This document shows, in pieces, positions 41,668 through 49,786 of a stretch of 64,000 bases of DNA (positions are counted from its first letter, which is position 1; every line of letters starts with the position of its first letter). The stretch is from positions 62,001 through 126,000 of the forward strand of contig NZ_SADR02000013.1 of the NCBI RefSeq assembly GCF_004010325.2, written 5' to 3'. The notes below the pieces were generated by a model. That model did no database searches. It worked only from the letters and a program-made list of their open reading frames with translations, and was not told where the DNA came from. Both the position numbers and the translations under genes were made by a program. This DNA is from Mesorhizobium sp. M00.F.Ca.ET.216.01.1.1. Lineage in GTDB: Bacteria > Pseudomonadota > Alphaproteobacteria > Rhizobiales > Rhizobiaceae.

Positions 41668-41981
41668 CCGGAATCGCCTGTCAATTGTCGATCGCTGGCG
41701 GCCTCGTCGATACGATACTCCATCACGCTGGTGTGGCGAATCCAAAATTCGGATCACGTTGGCGCAGCGCAGCGAGCCAACTCTGGATTCTGGCAAAAGT
41801 CAGGGCCCGTTCCGTTCTACCGTCCTCTTTGGCCAGCGCAAAAACATGTGGTAGGCTCAACACGGACTGGCAAACCAGCGAGAATTTAGTGTGATTTTGA
41901 GTTCCTGAACGTGATGTCGTTAATATAGCAGGGCCTTCGAATCCACGACACTGGCGGCCGCGTCCAGGAGGGGCACAACCC
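41668..41981. other. Divergent intergenic region between tagH (second copy) and vgrG
   Basis: A 314-base region with divergent genes on both sides and an expected pair of promoters. A very good ribosome site AGGAGGGG precedes the vgrG ATG at 41982. I see only short inverted repeats (CTGG-CAAA-CCAG; ATCC-n7-GGAT), and no -24/-12 sigma-54 element I would defend. Confidence 0.5.
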
Positions 41982-44312
41982 ATGCCGAGTGAACAACGCG
42001 CCACGGTGGTGCAGACGCCGGTTGGCGCTGAGTTGCTGACCTTCACGCATCTTATCGGGCGCGATGAGATCAGCCATTGTCTGGCCTATACGGTCGGGTT
42101 CGTAAGTACCAGCCCCGATATCGATCCGCTGAAGATGCTGGGTGGTGCCGTCTCGATCGAAGGTGAGTCCGATCCGAAACGCTGGTTCAGCGGTCTCGTG
42201 TCCGAGTTTCGGCTCACCCGGATCGAGGACCGGCTGGCTTATTACGAGGCGGTAGTCAGGCCGTGGCTCTGGTTCCTCGGAAATACGACCGATTGCCGTA
42301 TCTTCCAGAACATGAGCGTCATCGAAATCGTCGAGGAAGTGTTCTCGAAATACAGCACCGCAAAATTCGAGAAGCGCCTGCAAGGGTCCTATCCGCCGCG
42401 CGAATACTGCGTGCAATACGACGAGACCGATCTCGATTTCGTGCAGCGGCTGCTCGAGCACGAGGGCATCCTGTATTTCTTCGAGCATGACGAGGGCAAG
42501 CACACGCTTGTGCTGGCCGATGCCATGAACAAGCTGAAGCCGGCGCCGGGTTATGAAAAAGTGCCTTACCACTTTGAAGGGCAGGGCTCCCGGCGCGATG
42601 TCGAATATATCACCGACTGGGTGCCGGGCAGTTCGGTGCGGCCCGGGGCCTATGCGCACACCGACTATGATTTCAAGAAGCCGGGCGCCGACCTGATGGC
42701 CAAATCCGCCCAACCTTTCGGTCACAAACTGGCCGCGGGCGAGAATTACCGCCAGCCCGGCGCGCATCTCGAAGTGGCGCGCGGCGACAGCCTGGCCGCG
42801 ATCAGGCGCGAGGAAATCCAGGCCGTGCACCAGCGCATCGCTGCGGTCGGAACCGTGCGCGGTCTGTATTCGGGCTGCACGTTCAAGCTGGACGGCTTTC
42901 CGCGCGAGGACCAGAACCAGGAGTATCTGGTGGTCAGCGCCGAATACAGGCTTTTCGATCCGGGTTACAAAGCCCATGCCGACGTCGACAGCGAGAACTT
43001 CAAGGTGATCCTTGGCGTGGCACCGACTGCCTTGCCCTATCGTCCGCCGCGGATCACGCCACGTCCGATCATGCGCGGCCCGCAGACGGCGACGGTGGTC
43101 GGTCCGTCCGGCGAGGAGATATTCACCGACAAATATGCCCGGGTGAAGGTCCAGTTTCACTGGGACCGTCTGGGCAAGAAGGACCAGAACAGCTCCTGCT
43201 TCGTGCGGGTTTCGCAGACCTGGGCCGGCAGCGGCTGGGGGTTCATCCAGATCCCGCGCATCGGCCAGGAGGTGATCGTCGATTTCATCGAGGGTGACCC
43301 GGACCTGCCGATTATCACTGGCAGGGTCTACAACGCCTCCCAGATGCCGCCTTACGGCCTGCCCGGCAGCGCCACCCAGTCCGGCTGGAAGTCGGACTCC
43401 TCCAAAGGTGGCGGCGGCTACAATGAGTTGATGTTCGAGGACAAGGCCGGCTCCGAACTGGTCAACTTCCAGGCGCAGAAGGACCATAACCTTCTGATCA
43501 AGAACGACCGCACCAAGCTGGTGCAGCACGACCAGTCAGACCGCATCGACCACGACGCCAAGCACTCCGTCGGCCACAACCTCGACGAGGACGTCGGCAA
43601 CAACAAGACGGTCAAGGTCGGCGTCGACCAGACGACGAATATTGGTTCGAACGATACCGAGACGGTGGGCGCGAACCGGTCGCTGACGGTGGGCGCCAAC
43701 GAGACGATCCACGTCGTGGCGAATTCGACTGAGAATATCGACATCAACCACTCGCAGACCGTGGGGGCGGTTCAGACGATTACAGTGGGCGCGGCTCGCA
43801 TTGATTCCGTCGGTGCCGCGGAGACCCGAACCGTCGGGGCTTTTCAGATTAACACGATCGGGGCGGCGCGGTCGATGACCGTTGGAGCGGGCCAGACCCA
43901 CAAAATCGCCGCATCAGATACGTGGCGGGTCGGCGCAAGCCAGGCTGTCAAGATTGGGGCCGATCAGAGCTTCGATGTGGGAGGAGCTCATGCGACCAAG
44001 ATTGGCAAGGGACGTCAGGCAAGCGTCACCGCCGATGATTTGACGGATGTCGGTGGGGCCTACGCGTTGCAGGTCGGGAAGAGCGGCAGCATCACGATCA
44101 AGGAGAATGGCTCGATCGGCGTGGGCAAGAAGCTTGTTATCGATGCCGGAGACGAGATTACGATAAAATGTGGTGATGCCTCTATCATCATGAAGAAGGA
44201 TGGGACGATCGGCATTAAGGGCAAGGACATCACTTTGACCGGAAGTGGCAAGATCACGGCGAAGGCTTCGTCTGATATTGTCATGAAAGGCTCGGAGATC
44301 AAACAGAACTGA
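41982..44312 (+). CDS. vgrG: VgrG (TssI) type VI tip protein with octapeptide-repeat beta-helix
   Basis: The 776-residue protein forms the trimeric puncturing spike of the T6SS. The gp27-like N-terminal part (residues 1-350; LLTFTHLIGRDEISHCLAYT) and the gp5-like OB-fold near 375-450 (DKYARVKVQFHWD; SWGFIQIPRIGQEVIVDF-like WGFIQIPRIGQEVIVDF) are clear. Residues 530-705 are 22 tandem octapeptides of the form V/I-G-x6 (see repeat feature), then VIDAGDEITIKCGDAS and KDGTIGIKGKDITL. The gene is on the plus strand against the main T6SS direction, with DUF6484 and TIGR02270-like genes downstream. No toxin domain is fused, so cargo must bind through PAAR or adaptors. Confidence 0.95.
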   Translation: MPSEQRATVVQTPVGAELLTFTHLIGRDEISHCLAYTVGFVSTSPDIDPLKMLGGAVSIEGESDPKRWFSGLVSEFRLTRIEDRLAYYEAVVRPWLWFLGNTTDCRIFQNMSVIEIVEEVFSKYSTAKFEKRLQGSYPPREYCVQYDETDLDFVQRLLEHEGILYFFEHDEGKHTLVLADAMNKLKPAPGYEKVPYHFEGQGSRRDVEYITDWVPGSSVRPGAYAHTDYDFKKPGADLMAKSAQPFGHKLAAGENYRQPGAHLEVARGDSLAAIRREEIQAVHQRIAAVGTVRGLYSGCTFKLDGFPREDQNQEYLVVSAEYRLFDPGYKAHADVDSENFKVILGVAPTALPYRPPRITPRPIMRGPQTATVVGPSGEEIFTDKYARVKVQFHWDRLGKKDQNSSCFVRVSQTWAGSGWGFIQIPRIGQEVIVDFIEGDPDLPIITGRVYNASQMPPYGLPGSATQSGWKSDSSKGGGGYNELMFEDKAGSELVNFQAQKDHNLLIKNDRTKLVQHDQSDRIDHDAKHSVGHNLDEDVGNNKTVKVGVDQTTNIGSNDTETVGANRSLTVGANETIHVVANSTENIDINHSQTVGAVQTITVGAARIDSVGAAETRTVGAFQINTIGAARSMTVGAGQTHKIAASDTWRVGASQAVKIGADQSFDVGGAHATKIGKGRQASVTADDLTDVGGAYALQVGKSGSITIKENGSIGVGKKLVIDAGDEITIKCGDASIIMKKDGTIGIKGKDITLTGSGKITAKASSDIVMKGSEIKQN
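43569..44096 (+). repeat. 22 tandem octapeptide repeats (24-base period) in vgrG
   Basis: Residues 530-705 divide exactly into 22 units of eight residues, beginning VG or IG in most (for example VGNNKTVK, VGVDQTTN, VGANRSLT, VGAVQTIT, VGASQAVK, VGKSGSIT). This is the signature of the triple-stranded beta-helix spike shaft. The period is 24 bases at DNA level, with enough divergence that it is not a recent slippage array. Confidence 0.9.
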
Positions 44313-44320
44313 GGTTTTGG

Positions 44321-44746
44321 ATGGCGAAGACAATTCAGCGTGTAGACGGTGTAGTGATCGGCGTTTTCCTAGGCTTTGACGACGCTGGACCTCTGGTCGT
44401 ATTCCCAGGGAATCCAAGGGACACCGCTCTTTCGGCACACACACTGGCTGATCTGACGCCTGAGATGATCGGGTCGGAAGTCGCGTTGCTGTTCCAGGAA
44501 GGCGATGTGACAAAGCCGCTCATCGTCGGACGGATCGTTAAGCCGCCTCGCAAATCGAAGGCGCCTCAGGAAACCAAAAAAAGCGATACTGTGACAATCT
44601 TCGGTGACGATCGGATCGAGCTGCGATGCGGCAAAGCTGTCATTATCATGGAGAAGGATGGCCGCATCACCATCCGCGGCACATATTTGACTAGCCATGC
44701 GAGTGCCACCAACCGTATTCGCGGCGGCTCAGTGAATCTGAATTGA
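44321..44746 (+). CDS. DUF6484 family protein in vgrG operon
   Basis: The 141-residue protein begins 9 bases after the vgrG stop. It has an N-terminal OB-like region (VVIGVFLGFDDAGPLVVFPG; EVALLFQEGDVTKPLIVGRI), as in DUF6484 proteins beside T6SS genes. The second half (ELRCGKAVIIMEKDGRITIR) is a one-to-two-turn match to the terminal VgrG/DUF2345 region. It may bind the spike tip or carry effector-loading function, but no experimental role is known to me. Its stop overlaps the next ATG (TGATG). Confidence 0.8.
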   Translation: MAKTIQRVDGVVIGVFLGFDDAGPLVVFPGNPRDTALSAHTLADLTPEMIGSEVALLFQEGDVTKPLIVGRIVKPPRKSKAPQETKKSDTVTIFGDDRIELRCGKAVIIMEKDGRITIRGTYLTSHASATNRIRGGSVNLN

Positions 44747-45081
44747 TGGCGCCGCCGGTTCTTTACGAGATCGTCAGGCAGCATGCGGAAATGGCCGCGT
44801 TTCTGTGGACCGTCTACGACTACAATTTGCTCCACCCAGGCGAGAATCCGGACATGGATGACGAGCGCTTAGCGCGTGTCGTAGACCGGCTAGAGGCCCA
44901 TCTGGACGGTTTGTTTGTGGCGGGGGATGTCGGCAAAAAGATTGCCCAAGAGCGCTATGACGAATTTCCAGAGCAGGGGGAATTGTTCGTCGTTCGCATG
45001 TTGGCAAGCACGGTGCCAATCAAGGTAGCCGATCTTGATCTGGAAAAGGTGCGCCGCTATCTGGCGGCGGCCGCAAGATAA
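44746..45081 (+). CDS. Short TIGR02270-like T6SS-associated protein (N-terminal part only)
   Basis: The 111-residue protein begins with the pattern of TIGR02270 proteins, QHAEMAAFLWTVYDYNLLHP and VVDRLEAHLDGLFVAGDVGK, which in full-length members continue into HEAT-like repeats of several hundred residues. Here a stop follows at 45079-45081 after YLAAAAR, so only the N-terminal helical segment exists. It is coupled to the DUF6484 gene through a TGATG overlap. It may be a natural minimal form or the result of a truncation next to the convergent immunity gene. Confidence 0.65.
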   Translation: MAPPVLYEIVRQHAEMAAFLWTVYDYNLLHPGENPDMDDERLARVVDRLEAHLDGLFVAGDVGKKIAQERYDEFPEQGELFVVRMLASTVPIKVADLDLEKVRRYLAAAAR

Positions 45082-45125
45082 TTGGACAATAGAATTCTAG
45101 TGTTACAATCTAGCGATGAAAGACT

Positions 45126-45902
45126 CTAATCGGGTATCTGATGGCCAAAGAAATAACGTTGGCCCGTGACGAACCGGCTCAGGTCGACTTCGTCGAAAAA
45201 CTCCTCCATTGTCATTCCCGCAGCGATAGGATCGAGAAGGAAGTCTTTGTACATAGCAGTTAAGTCAAACCCTGTGGCTGCCTCAAGCATAGATCGGCCA
45301 ATTACGACCTCTTCCACATCTCGCCGTTCGGAAACGAGTTCCAGGGTTCTGTGAGCAATCTTGTCGAAATCGAGAGGTGAGCCCTCGAATATCGCGTCTG
45401 TCTCGGGATTTGAAAGCGTTGAGGCCACCGCCGTATGCCGCGCTGTGACCATCGCGACATATCCTTCGTCGTCGTAGTGAAATGGCGCATCATACCACTC
45501 TGGCCAACCGTCCTCTCGAATCTTATCGGGACCATCCATGATCAGGCCACGCTCAGATTCGAGGAGGAAGGACAGGTATGTAGGAATTGAAAATTCCTTC
45601 TCGCGATCAGTCTGCACCTTCATGATGTTCAACGCCACGGGCACTGTCCAACTCAGGCCGGAACTCAACAGTGTCTCCGACACCCACTGTTGTACGAAGG
45701 TGTCTCGTAGGTGAAAGATTTCGGGAGCGAACGATTCGACCAATTGCCGCAGGATTTTGCCGGAACCGGCTCGCGACAGCAGTAAGGATGCGGCGCCCCA
45801 GACGATGCCGTAGTCGTAGCGCTTGATAAGAGGAATCAGCGAAGAGCATTCGTCGAATCGACCCTCCCGGCAGGCTATCAGCACGTCTTCACAGACGGTC
45901 AT
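45126..45902 (-). CDS. Candidate immunity protein for the adjacent DUF4150 effector
   Basis: The 258-residue protein starts at ATG 45902 (MTVCEDVLIACREGRFDECS) with AAGGGA at good spacing; an earlier in-frame ATG exists at 46034. It is acidic overall, with no signal peptide or obvious membrane helix, and I do not recognise its family. It lies directly downstream of the effector gene on the same strand, the place of immunity genes in T6SS cassettes. The assignment is by position only. Base composition is lower in GC than the T6SS core genes. Confidence 0.5.
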   Translation of the reverse strand: MTVCEDVLIACREGRFDECSSLIPLIKRYDYGIVWGAASLLLSRAGSGKILRQLVESFAPEIFHLRDTFVQQWVSETLLSSGLSWTVPVALNIMKVQTDREKEFSIPTYLSFLLESERGLIMDGPDKIREDGWPEWYDAPFHYDDEGYVAMVTARHTAVASTLSNPETDAIFEGSPLDFDKIAHRTLELVSERRDVEEVVIGRSMLEAATGFDLTAMYKDFLLDPIAAGMTMEEFFDEVDLSRFVTGQRYFFGHQIPD

Positions 45903-46027
45903 CGGATTGTCCCTTGCAGTTGCGGGGATGGCGCTGCCTGTCATGCGCCAATGGTCGCGTGGGAAATGGAAAGCTGCACCGCGTTCGAGGAGCGGGTGCT
46001 GCTGCTTCCAGTTTGGCGGTCGTGGGC

Positions 46028-47125
46028 TTACCAATCCTTCTCTCCGAAATCGTGAAGCTTCGTTTGGGCGGCGTCAACCTTCTGGCATTCGGGCGCAAGT
46101 GCGCTATTGGGGACCAGATTGCTTTGACTTGTCGGACAGCCACCGGCTTGAAGCGGTGTTTTGTGGTTTACCGTCTCGCCCTTGGCCTTGATTGGGCTCC
46201 CGTCAGGCTTTGTATGGCTAGCGATGCTGACCTGACGAACCGAGTCCTTAAAACCCAGAATGTTCTCGCGGTAGAAACTCTTTCGATTGGACTTTCCAAC
46301 GACCGATGGAGGAACCATGCTGTCGAGAGAATGCGGCATGTTGAAATGAACGCCGCAGCCCATGTCTGCCGGATCGTGAAGGTTGGGACAAGGGGGCTTC
46401 TGAGCTCGCGCATTGTCAATCGTCGCCTTTGCGTCCTGAGCGTCCTTTAGCTGCTTGTCGCAACCGTCCCTGACTTTCTGTAGGGAGGTCGGATCCAATG
46501 TGTACTTATCGCCTCTTTCTATATCTTTGGCGATACTGTCGATCTTTGCCTGTCGGTTTTTGACGATGTTGTTGTAGAAGTCATCTTCTTTGATTGGCTG
46601 CAGCATGTCGCCATTGCCGTCGACCTGGTTTGCGTGCGCCGGCTGAGCGCCACAGCAGGGACATTTCGTTTCGGGCTTGGCGGGATTGACGAACGCGCCG
46701 TTTGAGATGAACCCGTTTGGAATGACGTTTCCCATGGGCGAACTATGATTGTTTGTTGCCATGTCGACGAAACGGCTGACCGGATTCTTCTCGAACTTTA
46801 CGCTCCCGGACCAAGCGATAGCATATGCCTTGCCGGTGTTGTTCGAACTAATAATGCCTTTCTTGGCAGCGCGGCCCGCTTCAGTTCCCTTGGTATCTTC
46901 GTAGTACGACTTGTTTTTCTGCGAGACATTTTCACCGCGAATCTTAACGGTGCCCGTCCCCTTATCAGTCGTCTTGTCGAAGCCAAAGGATGGGTAGGGC
47001 ACGGGAACGCCAGGCGGCGTGGCTGGATTCTCGGGAGGAGTGAAGCAGACGTCTGGAAAAGAAGCGATAATCTTGTTGGACTGCTTCTTGCAGACGATCT
47101 CCAGTCCATTGGCGTATACGGTCAT
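46028..47125 (-). CDS. DUF4150 (PAAR-like) putative T6SS effector with HNH-like C terminus
   Basis: The 365-residue protein starts with a DUF4150 PAAR-like spike-capping region (residues about 1-130: VYANGLEIVCKKQSNKIIAS; FPDVCFTPPENPATPPGVPV; NPVSRFVDMATNNHSS). The middle has cysteine clusters (KCPCCGAQ; CPNLHDPADMGCGVHFN). Near the end, NHKTPLQAGGCPTSQSNLVP (residues 320-339) and a later H358 resemble an HNH nuclease core (H321, N336, H358). I cannot confirm nuclease activity by eye. The start overlaps the preceding ketosynthase-like gene by ATGA. Gene order KS-like, effector, candidate immunity is that of a T6SS cargo module. Confidence 0.75.
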   Translation of the reverse strand: MTVYANGLEIVCKKQSNKIIASFPDVCFTPPENPATPPGVPVPYPSFGFDKTTDKGTGTVKIRGENVSQKNKSYYEDTKGTEAGRAAKKGIISSNNTGKAYAIAWSGSVKFEKNPVSRFVDMATNNHSSPMGNVIPNGFISNGAFVNPAKPETKCPCCGAQPAHANQVDGNGDMLQPIKEDDFYNNIVKNRQAKIDSIAKDIERGDKYTLDPTSLQKVRDGCDKQLKDAQDAKATIDNARAQKPPCPNLHDPADMGCGVHFNMPHSLDSMVPPSVVGKSNRKSFYRENILGFKDSVRQVSIASHTKPDGSPIKAKGETVNHKTPLQAGGCPTSQSNLVPNSALAPECQKVDAAQTKLHDFGEKDW

Positions 47126-48147
47126 CGGACCGCCCTCGCGACAAGAACCGCGGCGCCGCAGGCACCGGCATCGCTTGACGCCTCAATCAACACGGGATTG
47201 CCGGCCGCATAGCCTTTCTGCGCGGCCACATAGGCCATTCCGAGCATGACAGGGACAACGGCGGAACCGATATTGCCAAGGCTCTCAGCGGGAGACCAAA
47301 AATCCTGAAAATCGTGCCTGCCACGCAGATGCCTCATCTGCGCCAATGCGCTTTGCTTGAACCAATACTGCTCGCCGATTAGATCCGAGATACGGTATCC
47401 TAGCCGGTTCATGCCTATCCCGCTCTGGGACAGCGCTGCGTCGTATGCGGAGGCCATGCCGTCGCCTCTCAACGGCAGATCTTGCTTGTTGTAGATATTT
47501 GCGTGTTCTCTGGCGAGCCCAAGGCCCGTCAGCCGAAAGCCGCCATAACTTGGTGCGCCGCAAAGCACTGCTGCTGCGGCCTCGCCAGGGATAAATCCGT
47601 TTGGTTGTTCTGGGGTGAGCAGCCTCTTGTCCGCAAGATAATGCATCGTCGACCCGGCCGTCAGGTAGCTGTCGACACCTGCAATCATCACGTATCTGAA
47701 TTCGCCGGCGGCGATCATGCGGCCAGCGTGATCGAGCGCGACGTGCCCCGATGGACGTCCGTGCGCCACGATCCGGGAGCGACCTACAGTCTCCACCTCG
47801 GTGTACTCGGAGATGCGCTTGAGTAGTCGCACCATGTTGCGCACAGGCCGACCTGGCCGATCTTCTTCCGCCAGGCATAGTATTAAGGCCGTTTGGCCTC
47901 GCGCTCCCGGGACCTGATCGAACGCCTCCCCGATTGCCCCGGACACTAGATGCGCCAGCCGCTTCTCGCCGATCCAGTCCCGGGGCAGCGGTACTGGGGC
48001 GCCAACCAGTCTCTCGCCGTTGGGAACGACAAAACGCGTCTCTTGAAATCCATCAATCCCAGCGCGCATTGCTGCGCAACTTGACGGCGCATCGAGGCCG
48101 ACGGCGGTGACCATGCCGACCGACAGAATATCCACCACCGCCGTCAT
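47122..48147 (-). CDS. Ketosynthase/thiolase-fold protein of T6SS cargo module, no catalytic cysteine
   Basis: The 341-residue protein has the beta-ketoacyl synthase fold: VDILSVGMVTAVGLDAPSSC at the start, GEFRYVMIAGVDSYLTAGST, FIPGEAAAAVLCGAP and ESLGNIGSAVVPVMLG. At the position of the nucleophilic cysteine the sequence reads IVAHGRPSGHVALDHAG, so the usual ACATG-type cysteine is absent. It is therefore unlikely to make fatty acids and probably works as a scaffold or chaperone for loading of the adjacent DUF4150 effector. Such genes accompany DUF2169 genes in many T6SS clusters. ATGA overlaps link it to the neighbours on both sides. Confidence 0.8.
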   Translation of the reverse strand: MTAVVDILSVGMVTAVGLDAPSSCAAMRAGIDGFQETRFVVPNGERLVGAPVPLPRDWIGEKRLAHLVSGAIGEAFDQVPGARGQTALILCLAEEDRPGRPVRNMVRLLKRISEYTEVETVGRSRIVAHGRPSGHVALDHAGRMIAAGEFRYVMIAGVDSYLTAGSTMHYLADKRLLTPEQPNGFIPGEAAAAVLCGAPSYGGFRLTGLGLAREHANIYNKQDLPLRGDGMASAYDAALSQSGIGMNRLGYRISDLIGEQYWFKQSALAQMRHLRGRHDFQDFWSPAESLGNIGSAVVPVMLGMAYVAAQKGYAAGNPVLIEASSDAGACGAAVLVARAVR

Positions 48148-49244
48148 GCGTCTTCCGGCATTCTGCGTGTACGCGCCTGGACACGGACATAACGCTTCTT
48201 GGAGCGGACAGCTCTAAGCATACCCTTAGTCGGCGGTCCGATCCATATTTCGGAAAAATCCAGAAGCGTTCGGTGGATGCGCTGCGAGGCACGCCAGACC
48301 AGCGAAACCTTGCGAACCTCCGGGTCAAAAAGAATCGTGTCTGGTAGGATCTGGCTCTCGGAGCTTTGCCGTCGATCCTTGAAAAAGGTGATGGGCAACC
48401 CCATCGCCGGCAGGCGAAAGCTCACCTTCCCCTCAGGCGTCAGGTTTACCAGCTGCACCTCTTCGCCGCCTCGCGGATGGTCGATCTGCTGGTCAGGCGG
48501 GGCCATCTGGAAATAGCGCTCGTCGAAGTCCGGCGGCAGGAACGGGAATATGTTCTTCGTCCAGTTGTCGTCATACGTGCCGCCATACTCGATGCGGCCG
48601 GGCCAGCCGCGTCCCATCGGGCCGAAGCTCATGGGCTTGTAGTCGCCGAAGGGCGATCGGATTTCCTCGCCGACGGCTTGCGTATTCGGCAGCCGCAGAC
48701 CCGGAATGAAGCGCTGGTTCTTCGTGCGAGACCAGCCGGTCCCGACCGGATTGTATTTGTAGCTGGCGGGGAGCTTGTCCTCCGGATCCAGCCTGTCGAC
48801 ACCACCCCAGGCGACGTCATAGGAGATGGGCAGTTTCAGGAAGGGTTGCGGCGACGTGGCGGTAAAAACCGGGCCGATGGAGCGCCATTCGCGGTGGCCG
48901 ACGACCTCGAACAGTTTCGACCAATTGCCAACCTTGATGCCAACCGGCACGCGCTCCGCCGGACGCCCGCCCGGCGCGTAGGCGCAGCCATTGGCGATCA
49001 CATCGCAGCGCGGCTTGCGGAAGGCGAAATCGGTCTCCCAGAACGTTGCCGAATAGCCGGGCGTGCCGGTGTGCGTGTCGGCGAAGACGAGCGGCGCCTG
49101 CTTGGTAGATTTGCGTACTTGTCCGCCGGGTGCTTCCGGAAAGTCGAACGTGCCTTTGATCACGATCACAATGTACTCATGGCCGGCCTTGTCCATGCCC
49201 ATGGTGAATTGATGCGGATACCCCATCTGGTTCCAGATCTGCAT
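48144..49244 (-). CDS. DUF2169 family T6SS accessory (adaptor) protein
   Basis: The 366-residue protein from ATG 49244 has the DUF2169 pattern: QIWNQMGYPHQFTMGMDKAG, FPEAPGGQVRKSTKQAPLVF, PGYSATFWETDFAFRKPRCD, SYDVAWGGVDRLDPEDKLPA. DUF2169 proteins are known from other T6SS loci as adaptors for loading DUF4150/PAAR effectors on VgrG. The stop overlaps the KS-like start (ATGA), and the start overlaps the TagF stop by one base (TGATG), so the module is tied to the main operon. Confidence 0.88.
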   Translation of the reverse strand: MQIWNQMGYPHQFTMGMDKAGHEYIVIVIKGTFDFPEAPGGQVRKSTKQAPLVFADTHTGTPGYSATFWETDFAFRKPRCDVIANGCAYAPGGRPAERVPVGIKVGNWSKLFEVVGHREWRSIGPVFTATSPQPFLKLPISYDVAWGGVDRLDPEDKLPASYKYNPVGTGWSRTKNQRFIPGLRLPNTQAVGEEIRSPFGDYKPMSFGPMGRGWPGRIEYGGTYDDNWTKNIFPFLPPDFDERYFQMAPPDQQIDHPRGGEEVQLVNLTPEGKVSFRLPAMGLPITFFKDRRQSSESQILPDTILFDPEVRKVSLVWRASQRIHRTLLDFSEIWIGPPTKGMLRAVRSKKRYVRVQARTRRMPEDA

Positions 49245-49786
49245 CAGCCGGTCTCCCAGCTGGCGGCGAGGATTTGCTCCAATGTCGCTTGCGGAAACTG
49301 CGGATCGATATCGAAAATGTCGGACTGGCTTGTCCACATCACCATGCCGCTGATGAGCTCTTCGCCCTGCTCGACAGGCGGCACCGGCAGTCCGGCCAGC
49401 GCGGCATCCAGTTCGTCGGGCGTCATCTCGCCGCGCTGGGCGGCGATGGCCGCTTCTTCGATCCCGGAAAACCAGGCTTCGGCGTGAGCCAGTTGAACGG
49501 GAGCTTCAGGAAGCTGCGCGACGACGCTCAAGGGGAATTGTCGGCCAACCCTGTCGGCGCTCTGCAAAATGATGCCTGCCGAGGCGCCGAAGGAAGCCGG
49601 GCCGGCCAGAAAGCGCAGCGCTGTGGTACGCGGCCAGGATTCGAGGCCAATCAGCGGCACGAGATGCTGCGCCAGCCAGCGGTCCCAGCTGCGAACAAAG
49701 TCCCCCGTCAGCCGCCGGCTAACGAAATCGCCGGTGGCGGGAATTTTGCCGTAAAAACCGGGCAGGATCATATCTGCGGCGGACAT
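49244..49786 (-). CDS. tagF: TagF (ImpM-like) T6SS regulator
   Basis: The 180-residue protein has the conserved start PGFYGKIPATGDFVSRRL and SWDRWLAQHLVPLIG, then LRFLAGPASFGASAGIILQS of the TagF/ImpM family. TagF is a repressor of T6SS assembly that binds FHA proteins in some systems, and can be antagonised by the PpkA/PppA pathway. It overlaps the end of tssM by 19 bases and is followed by DUF2169, so it is co-transcribed with the main operon. Confidence 0.92.
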   Translation of the reverse strand: MSAADMILPGFYGKIPATGDFVSRRLTGDFVRSWDRWLAQHLVPLIGLESWPRTTALRFLAGPASFGASAGIILQSADRVGRQFPLSVVAQLPEAPVQLAHAEAWFSGIEEAAIAAQRGEMTPDELDAALAGLPVPPVEQGEELISGMVMWTSQSDIFDIDPQFPQATLEQILAASWETG

